This document shows, one piece after another, positions 1-4,270 of a DNA stretch of 5,169 nucleotides. The position numbers were made by a program, and so were the translations under genes. The notes beneath the pieces were generated by a model that was not told the origin of the DNA, searched no databases, and worked only from the letters and a program-made list of their open reading frames with translations. The DNA lies in assembly GCA_012032575.1 (NCBI GenBank), contig JAAUSP010000562.1, positions 1 to 5,169 of the forward strand, written 5' to 3'. Source of the stretch: Anaerolineales bacterium. Lineage in GTDB: Bacteria; Chloroflexota; Anaerolineae; 4572-78; J111. The stretch's first letter is position 1, and every line of letters begins with the position of its first letter.

Positions 1-29
1 ACATCGTGCCCTTTGGGTATTTACGATTT

Positions 30-949
30 ATGCCCCGACTGGAGGTATTTACGCACCACGCATCACGCGTCACGCGTCACGCATCACGCATCACGCGCTA
101 CGCTATTCTTGCCGTTCTCTCCATCTTGCTGCTTTTAGGCATTTGGTTCTTCCTCCCCCCCGCGACGACGGCAGTCTGGCCGAAATTCGGCGGCGGGGGA
201 CGCTGCGGGTGGGGTTGGATGCGAGTTTTCCGCCGTTTGAAACCATTGACGCCAACGGCCAGATTATAGGGCTGGATGTGGATATTGCCGGGGCTGTTGC
301 CTCTGATTTGGGGGTGAAGGCGGAATTTGTCAATATTGGTTTTGACGGCCTGTATGATGCCCTTCTGGCCCGCCGGGTGGACCTGGTCATCTCCGGCCTG
401 CCCTACGACCCCCGCTGGACGCAGGATGTAGCCTATACCACCAACTATTTTAACGCCGGGCAGGTGCTCGTCATCCGCACTGATGACCAGACCATCAAAG
501 CGGTTGAAGATTTAGCCGGTCATACTATCGCCGTCGAGTGGGGCAGTCAGGCTGAGATGGAAGCGCGGCAGTTGCAGAATCCCCCCTCTCCCTCAGGGAG
601 AGGGGCTGGGGGAGAGGGTGAGAATAACACCACCTCTCCAACCCCTCCAGCCATAACCCTCCTCCGCCAGGACTCCGCCGCCGCCGCCCTCGATGCCGTA
701 CTCACCGGCCAGGCCGCCGCCGCCATTGTTGACTCGCCCAGCGCTCTGACCCCCTCCCCAACCCTCCCCCTGAGAGAGGGAGGGGGTTTAAGAATCGTTA
801 CCTACCTCACCGACGAATGGTACGCCGCCGCCGTCCACCTGCGCAGCCGGGAACTGCTGGCAGCCGTCAACCAAACCCTGGCTCGATTGGAGGAAAGCGG
901 CGAGATGGCAAAATTGCAGGCGAAGTGGTTTGGACTCGCCCATAAATAA
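30..949 (+). CDS. Family-3 extracellular solute-binding protein (amino-acid-type ABC transporter), apparent frameshift near 155-161
   Basis: Periplasmic-type binding protein that would deliver a polar amino acid or similar small solute to an ABC importer; the ligand cannot be told. The N-terminus, RYAILAVLSILLLLGIWFF (about 97-152), is a signal peptide or anchor with no lipobox cysteine. The mature domain is in another frame: GTLRVGLDASFPPFE (from 197), IGLDVDIAGAVASDLG (266), DLVISGLPYDPRW (380), GHTIAVEWGSQAEME (518), AAAAIVDSP (713), DEWYAAAVHLRSR (812) and a C-terminal helix ending KWFGLAHK. This is the usual order for the SBP_bac_3 family. Signal and domain frames join exactly if the C7 run at 155-161 had one more C, giving about 306 residues from ATG 30. 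That start is uncertain because the preceding DNA is a tandem repeat; GGAGG at 41-45 has no good start after it. Two palindromic repeats are inserted in frame. No permease or ATPase gene is in the window. Confidence 0.85.
51..106. repeat. ACGCATC heptamer tandem array
   Basis: About eight consecutive 7-base units with phases beginning at 51, 58, 65, 72, 79, 86, 93 and 100. Units 2 to 6 are ACGCATC or ACGCGTC; the outer units are degenerate. A TATTTACG word occurs just before the array (46-53) and earlier at 19-26, so the repetitive tract may begin near 19. The array lies at the 5' end of the solute-binding protein gene. In the signal-peptide frame it translates to a basic stretch, HHASRVTRHASRITR, immediately before the hydrophobic segment. 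It is either intergenic repeat DNA that has displaced the original start or has become part of the n-region. Confidence 0.85.
581..625 (+). repeat. Palindromic repeat element, copy 1, inserted in frame in the binding-protein gene
   Basis: An 11-base inverted repeat, CCCCTCTCCCT (583-593) and AGGGAGAGGGG (595-605), is followed by CTGGGGGAGAGGGTGAG (606-622). It encodes PPSPSGRGAGGEGE, low-complexity sequence unlike the domain around it. It sits between the helix ending EMEARQLQ and the strand AITLLRQ, where family members normally have a short loop. Copy 2 at 744-788 is the same element in the opposite orientation. Confidence 0.8.
744..788 (-). repeat. Palindromic repeat element, copy 2, inverted and inserted in frame
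   Basis: Read on the minus strand this matches copy 1 at 581-625 closely: a C-rich arm, a central CTCAGGG, then a TTGGGGAGGGGGTCAGAG tail. CCCCCTCCC at 750-758 can pair with GGGAGGGGG at 778-786. On the coding strand it reads LTPSPTLPLREGGG and separates IVDSPSA from LRIVTYLTDEW, again at a predicted surface loop. The frame stays open through it. Confidence 0.8.
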
Positions 950-961
950 ACCCACGCTTTC

Positions 962-1020
962 GGAGATTGGAGATTAGAGATTCCCAATCTCCAATCTCCA
1001 ATCTCTGATCTCCAATCTCC
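962..1020. repeat. AATCTCC heptamer inverted repeat between convergent genes
   Basis: GGAGATT-type units at 962-982 face AATCTCC-type units at 986-1006. The 21-base arms have two mismatches and a CCC loop (983-985), and a further degenerate unit pair runs to 1020. It fills nearly the whole 74-base gap between the stop of the binding-protein gene (949) and the stop of the minus-strand gene (1024). A transcript from either side could fold a long hairpin, so it may end or stabilise both messages, but there is no T-tract of a classical intrinsic terminator. Confidence 0.8.
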
Positions 1021-1023
1021 AGG

Positions 1024-2925
1024 CTACAACTCCGGCTCCACCCTCGGCAGGCCGGGGAAGGTGGCAAACCAATCCACGAATACCTCGCTCCAGCCGCCGG
1101 GCGCGCCGAAAGCGGTGGCCGGGTTGCCGAAAAAGAGGATATCGGGCGAGGTGGCGTTTTCCCCTTTGAGATACCAGTTGAGCGAGCAGTCGCTTTCCGG
1201 CCACCAGCCGATCTTTTGCCCGTCCACATACAGGTGGACCGTGCCGTTGATGTAATCGGCGGTGACAACAGTCCAATCGTTATGAGGCACGCTGTAGCCG
1301 GGCAGCCGGTGCAGCCGCCAGAAATATTGTTCCTGGCAGCCGGGGAAGATAAACTGGCCTCCGCCGGACGTGGTGGTATCTTGCAGGGTATAAAACATGG
1401 CTCCGGTAAAATAGGGGAAATGGCCGCCGTTGCTGATTTCGACGCCGTAGCCGTTGGCGGTTTGCCGGCCGCGCCAGGCATAACGCACGTTGCCCTCGTT
1501 GGGCCGCCAATCGAAGCGGGGGTAGACGGCTTGATGACCCACCTGCCCCGGCGAAGGTATAAACGGCGACCCGCCGCGCCGGCGCAGATAATCCTCCGGC
1601 GATTCTCCCGCAACCTCTAATCCACTCAGAATACTGACCGGCAGCATATCATCAAAGATGCCCCAGACCGGCACCCCGGCGGCGCTGCCATCGTTTCGGA
1701 GGGCGGCCTGGCTGCTGCTGACTTCGGTCCAGGACGAGGCCGGGTCGGGGTTGAAGAGACGCTGCCAGTAGGCGGGCATCTGGCTGCCGTCGAAATCTTC
1801 GCTCCAGTGGGCGGTGTGGGCGAAGGGGCCGGAGGGCAGCGCGGCGGAATAAGGACCGGGGGCGTCGGCGGGGCTGGGGGCGGTTTCAAACGTTGCGGTT
1901 AACAGACCAAAGGCAGCGGTGGGGGCAGACTCCGCTGCGTAGACGCGCAGCCAGTCAATTTCAAAATCGGTCCAGCGGACAGCTTTTTCAAGCAGCGCCA
2001 GCGAACCCAGGTAGAGGGTGTCGGGCCGGGTGGCGGCGGTGGGATAGCCTTTGAAGCTGCTCAGGTTTTTGGTCAGCCGGGGCACGCCGTCCACACTCAG
2101 GGTAAAGGTGTCGCTGCTGTAATTAAAGTCTGCGGTCACGACGACCCAGCCGGTATAAGGGTCGGGATAGCCTGCCTCCCCCAGGTCTACAAAGCTGTTA
2201 GCCCGGTCGGTCCCGACAATCAGCCCGCGCCAGGCTTCTTGCTGGGCATTGTAATCGGCACCGACATAAAAAAGTGGCCCGGCATACGTGGGGCGATGCC
2301 CGTCGGCATAAATAGCGATGCGATGCTCGCCCAGAGTTTCAATATTAAACCGCACCCGCATCGCCAGCCGAAAATCGCCCTGATTGGGCAGCCAGTCTAC
2401 CCGTCGGGTGGTATGGGGGACATCATAGCTGGTGGCGCTGTCGTCAACCAGATAAAGGTAAGGGAAAGACGTATCGCTGCCCGGCACGCCGACTCTCAGG
2501 CTGCCGTTGTTCACCTCGACATAGCCGCTGGCCGGCGGGGTGTAGCTGGCCGCTGTCATCTGGCCCTGGACGGTCCAGTAGGCTAACAGTTGATTGCAAT
2601 CAAACTCGTCGGCAAAGTAGGTCCGGTAGCCGGTGGGGCGGTAGGGGTCATCGGTGGGAGCCAGCCCGCAGTAAACGGTACAGGGTGGCAGCGATGGCAA
2701 GGTGACAATAAGCGGCAGATAGAGTTGATAATCCAGATCATTTGGGGTGACAGATTGGCTGGCCGGCGTCAGCGTTGGTTGAACACACACAGGGTAGGCG
2801 GGACCATCAAAAGGCGGGGCTGCGGCCAATCGGGAAGGAAACCCTGCCTGGTTCGCCAGCAAAAAGAGGAGCAGGCTGGTCACACAAGAAATTCTGACGG
2901 GTCGGGAAAGAGGAGAGGTGGTCAT
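1024..2925 (-). CDS. Secreted protein with two tandem ConA-like (LamG/GH16-like) domains
   Basis: A 633-residue protein from ATG 2925, probably exported and carbohydrate- or surface-binding. A basic n-region and hydrophobic ISCVTSLLLFLLA form a signal peptide with likely cleavage near RLAAAP. A linker with YLPLIV and prolines follows, then two related jelly-roll domains (about residues 101-331 and 372-624). The duplication shows in matched segments: FADEFDCNQLLAYW and WSEDFDGSQMPAYW; VDWLPNQGDFR and FDWRPNEGNVR; GWVVVTADFNYSSDTFTLSVDG and DWTVVTADYINGTVHLYVDG; FEIDWLRVYA and VFVDWFATFP. The last resembles the end of GH16 domains, but no ExDxxE catalytic motif is visible, so binding rather than hydrolysis is inferred. 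An in-frame GTG at 2940 would add five residues; ATG 2925 is preferred, though neither start has a clear Shine-Dalgarno. The gene converges with the binding-protein gene and nothing shows an operon. Confidence 0.8.
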   Translation of the reverse strand: MTTSPLSRPVRISCVTSLLLFLLANQAGFPSRLAAAPPFDGPAYPVCVQPTLTPASQSVTPNDLDYQLYLPLIVTLPSLPPCTVYCGLAPTDDPYRPTGYRTYFADEFDCNQLLAYWTVQGQMTAASYTPPASGYVEVNNGSLRVGVPGSDTSFPYLYLVDDSATSYDVPHTTRRVDWLPNQGDFRLAMRVRFNIETLGEHRIAIYADGHRPTYAGPLFYVGADYNAQQEAWRGLIVGTDRANSFVDLGEAGYPDPYTGWVVVTADFNYSSDTFTLSVDGVPRLTKNLSSFKGYPTAATRPDTLYLGSLALLEKAVRWTDFEIDWLRVYAAESAPTAAFGLLTATFETAPSPADAPGPYSAALPSGPFAHTAHWSEDFDGSQMPAYWQRLFNPDPASSWTEVSSSQAALRNDGSAAGVPVWGIFDDMLPVSILSGLEVAGESPEDYLRRRGGSPFIPSPGQVGHQAVYPRFDWRPNEGNVRYAWRGRQTANGYGVEISNGGHFPYFTGAMFYTLQDTTTSGGGQFIFPGCQEQYFWRLHRLPGYSVPHNDWTVVTADYINGTVHLYVDGQKIGWWPESDCSLNWYLKGENATSPDILFFGNPATAFGAPGGWSEVFVDWFATFPGLPRVEPEL

Positions 2926-2971
2926 GGGGGTGGGTCTCACGAAACTTCAGGTTTTTGGTAACTACACAGGT

Positions 2972-3000
2972 GTCATTGCGAGCGAAGCGAAGCAATCTCC
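2972..3000. repeat. ATTGCGAG...GCAATC interspersed palindromic repeat
   Basis: GTCATTGCGAGCGAAGCGAA followed by GCAATCTCC. The ATTGC (2975-2979) and GCAAT (2992-2996) ends can pair around a GCGAAGCGAA centre. This is a widely known short interspersed repeat word in bacterial genomes, often mistranslated as VIASEAKQS. It lies in the inferred 5' leader of the ConA-like protein gene. Confidence 0.75.
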
Positions 3001-3016
3001 GGTTAATATTTTATTC

Positions 3017-3046
3017 AGTATAGCAGAGATAACGGGGGAGGATCAA
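3017..3046 (-). promoter_or_regulatory. Candidate sigma-70-type promoter for the secreted ConA-like protein
   Basis: On the minus strand, TTGATC (3041-3046) is followed by 18 bases and then TATACT (3017-3022), with TG one base before it giving an extended -10. Transcription would start near 3010, leaving a leader of about 85 bases that carries the ATTGCGAG...GCAAT repeat. The -35 box matches consensus at only four of six bases. The call rests on sequence alone. Confidence 0.4.
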
Positions 3047-3086
3047 TGGGCAGTAAGGGCTAAAACCGGCAGCAAGGAAAACTTTC

Positions 3087-3201
3087 GGTATTTCTCACCT
3101 GACGTGGGTTTGCTTCCGCCGGACGCTTCGCGCAAATCCGGCGGCAAAGACGTGGATTTGGCAATCCACGCCGAGCTTACCCACGCTATGTGGGAAATAC
3201 T
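3087..3201. repeat. MITE-like or REP-like element folding as a three-way junction
   Basis: The outer arm GTATTTCTCAC (3088-3098) pairs with GTGGGAAATAC (3190-3200) with one G-T wobble. After a 4 x 4 internal loop, CGTGGGT (3103-3109) pairs with ACCCACG (3179-3185). Inside are two separate hairpins: CCGCCGGA (3116-3123) with TCCGGCGG (3137-3144), and CGTGGATT (3151-3158) with AATCCACG (3163-3170), the latter with loop TGGC. The whole gives a closed junction of about 115 bases with terminal inverted repeats and no coding sequence. It could be a non-autonomous mobile element or a structured RNA. No target duplication is evident. Confidence 0.65.
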
Positions 3202-3228
3202 CATTTTGGCTTATTTTTTTAAGGCTTT

Positions 3229-3251
3229 ATCCGTTCGATCCGTTCGATCCG
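3229..3251. repeat. 9-base direct repeat ATCCGTTCG, 2.5 copies
   Basis: Exact ATCCGTTCG at 3229-3237 and 3238-3246, then ATCCG at 3247-3251. It lies in the gene-free stretch between the secreted-protein gene and the DGR. A second short direct repeat, GGTTTCCGTT, occurs at 3343-3352 and 3360-3369. No function can be assigned. Confidence 0.7.
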
Positions 3252-3550
3252 CGTCTTATTTCTCCAGTTTTGTCAAAAGTGCAACCATTAGCGCGCTTTT
3301 CATACCGGCCAAAATTTGAAGGCAAATAACGCCGGTTCGGTCGGTTTCCGTTGATTTTTGGTTTCCGTTTCGGCCCCCTGGCAAGTATATAACAGCGAAT
3401 TCAAGGATTTAACGAACAGAAATTCGGTCAATCCCGCCATTCGTTGGCATAGTGGCCGAAACGAAGGCCATTCAGCGATTCATTCCTTCCGGCGAACCAC
3501 TGAACTCGCTGATTGGAATGAGGCTGCTGAGTTTTTCAGCCCTTACAATG
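3252..3550. other. Gene-free stretch downstream of the DGR tail
   Basis: I see no convincing gene on either strand. A plus-strand open frame crosses the region but runs on through the antisense of the template repeat and has no recognisable domain. Apart from the GGTTTCCGTT direct repeat and a weak pairing TCAGCGA (3473-3479) with TCGCTGA (3507-3513), nothing stands out. The 3' end of the DGR transcript probably falls here or just upstream, but no intrinsic terminator is visible. Confidence 0.5.
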
Positions 3551-3554
3551 GTTC

Positions 3555-3615
3555 AAGATCCCCCGCCCCGGTGGTCGGAACAAACCTACTGACCGGAACG
3601 GGGGCAGGGAATCTT
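3555..3615 (-). other. Nested G/C-rich stem-loop in the DGR non-coding tail
   Basis: Plus-strand coordinates: AAGAT (3555-3559) with ATCTT (3611-3615), CCCCCG (3560-3565) with CGGGGG (3599-3604), and inner GGTC (3573-3576) with GACC (3591-3594). A six-base bulge and an internal loop separate the stems. It lies about 110 bases downstream of the template repeat in transcription direction. There is no T-tract, so it is more likely part of a structured RNA than a simple terminator. Confidence 0.45.
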
Positions 3616-3676
3616 TGGTTGAATGGAACAAGCCACCCAACCGGGAACAGGTCTGGAGTGTTCTCCTGGGGCACTA

Positions 3677-3700
3677 GCGGCGAGTCCATAAACTCACCGC
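3677..3700 (-). other. Hairpin immediately downstream of the DGR template repeat
   Basis: On the transcribed (minus) strand, GCGGTGAGT and ACTCGCCGC form a 9-base-pair stem with one G-U wobble and loop TTATGG. It begins about 25 bases after the likely end of the template repeat. In the Bordetella phage DGR the RNA just after the TR (the spacer) is needed for cDNA synthesis, so this hairpin is a candidate element of an equivalent spacer. That role is inferred by position only. Confidence 0.55.
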
Positions 3701-3724
3701 ACCTGGCTGGCAGAGACTACTCCT

Positions 3725-3845
3725 GGCGCACTCACCACGCACCGAAATCCAACATTTGTGTTCTGATTATCAGGGTTGTTGTTATTGCGAAACGACGCGC
3801 GCGCGTTGATCTCATTGTTGTTCCAGGAGCCGCCGCGCAGCACCT
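3725..3845 (-). ncRNA. DGR template repeat (TR) for an FGE/C-type-lectin-fold target
   Basis: Minus strand, about 60 bases after the avd stop. It reads KVLRGGSWNNNEINARASFR then NNNNPDNQNTNVGFRCVV, the C-terminal signature of FGE-sulfatase-fold proteins that are common DGR targets. Asn codons (AAC/AAT) are packed at exactly the positions that vary in such targets: of the 72 bases at 3751-3822, 28 are A. Scaffold blocks are A-free, notably GCGGCTCCTGG (GSW) and GCGCGCGCGTCGTTTCGC (ARASFR). This is the design expected of a template copied with adenine misreading, and AAY codons cannot become stops by A substitution. It is not a target gene end, because no upstream FGE domain precedes it; the upstream bases are the avd gene in another frame. 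Exact ends are unknown, and no VR copy is present in the window. Confidence 0.8.
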
Positions 3846-3904
3846 TGGCGACCTGGCCCCACGCTACAGCGGACAACACTGTTAGTATTGCCGCCGTTTG
3901 ACGC

Positions 3905-4270
3905 CTAACCGGTAATTTTGGCCCGAGTCTGTTTCCGTTTCCAGCCGCCGATGAGCCGCCCAATCTCATCCATCTGGCGGGCAGCATGCTCTAATTGGCC
4001 CGAACTGATACAATTCAGATCGTGGCTTAAACGCACGTATAACCGGATTTTGGTCAGCAGCTTATCTGCCGCGTTCAGCCGTTCGGCTTGCCGCTCCGGT
4101 TCAGCAATCGCATCCAGGATAAGATCGTAAAAATCAAGGACCATACGGCTCAATCGCTCGGCCAACAGAAAGCGCTGCGATTTTGGAAATTTGAGGGTGA
4201 GCGGGATGAGCCACAGTAAAAAGTCGTAAGTCTTGACAAAAATGGGTGACTGCGGGCGCGGGTCGTTCAC
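3905..4270 (-). CDS. avd: DGR accessory variability determinant (Avd), four-helix-bundle protein
   Basis: A 121-residue, nearly all-helical, basic protein. Avd proteins of this family form a pentameric barrel that binds the DGR reverse transcriptase and the TR-containing RNA and are needed for mutagenic retrohoming. Visible features: KTYDFLLWLIPLTLKFPKSQ (residues about 13-32), then QRFLLAERLSRMVLDFYDLI, a third helix with RLNAADKLLTKIRLYVRLSH, a fourth with LEHAARQMDEIGRLIGGW, and a basic tail KRKQTRAK. The length is typical of the family. The GTG start overlaps the RT stop in GTGA (4267-4270), and GGGAG (4278-4282) lies 7 bases upstream as ribosome-binding site. This fixes the start and implies translational coupling with the RT. 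The TR follows within about 60 bases, the avd-TR adjacency known from the Bordetella phage DGR. A related four-helix (S23-like) protein is the only alternative, and context argues against it. Confidence 0.88.
   Translation of the reverse strand: MNDPRPQSPIFVKTYDFLLWLIPLTLKFPKSQRFLLAERLSRMVLDFYDLILDAIAEPERQAERLNAADKLLTKIRLYVRLSHDLNCISSGQLEHAARQMDEIGRLIGGWKRKQTRAKITG

Noticed and set aside
143..172. TTG at 143 as the true start of the solute-binding protein
   Set aside because: It would discard an obvious signal peptide that ends in the other frame at the same place. A one-base change in the C7 run explains the data better.
867..1613. Minus-strand 248-codon frame overlapping the secreted-protein gene and the binding-protein end
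   Set aside because: Low-complexity Arg/Pro/Ser/Ala composition, and it overlaps both well-supported genes and the repeat spacer. A frame shadow in GC-rich DNA.
3229..3369. Short direct repeats considered as a CRISPR array
   Set aside because: The 9- and 10-base units have no regular spacers of 30 or more bases and no cas gene is nearby.
3555..3615. Intrinsic terminator of the DGR operon
   Set aside because: A strong G/C stem exists but no T-tract follows on either strand, so only a structural call is made.
3358..3885. Plus-strand open frame of 175 codons
   Set aside because: It runs antisense through the TR and the structured tail, has no recognisable domain, and its second half is the complement of the FGE-like template. 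Treated as a shadow.
3694..3987. Minus-strand open frame whose C-terminus looks like an FGE-sulfatase end (possible target protein)
   Set aside because: Its N-terminal half is the avd coding end in another frame and no FGE domain precedes the motif. The open frame is expected because a TR must be readable as protein. Called as TR, not as a gene.
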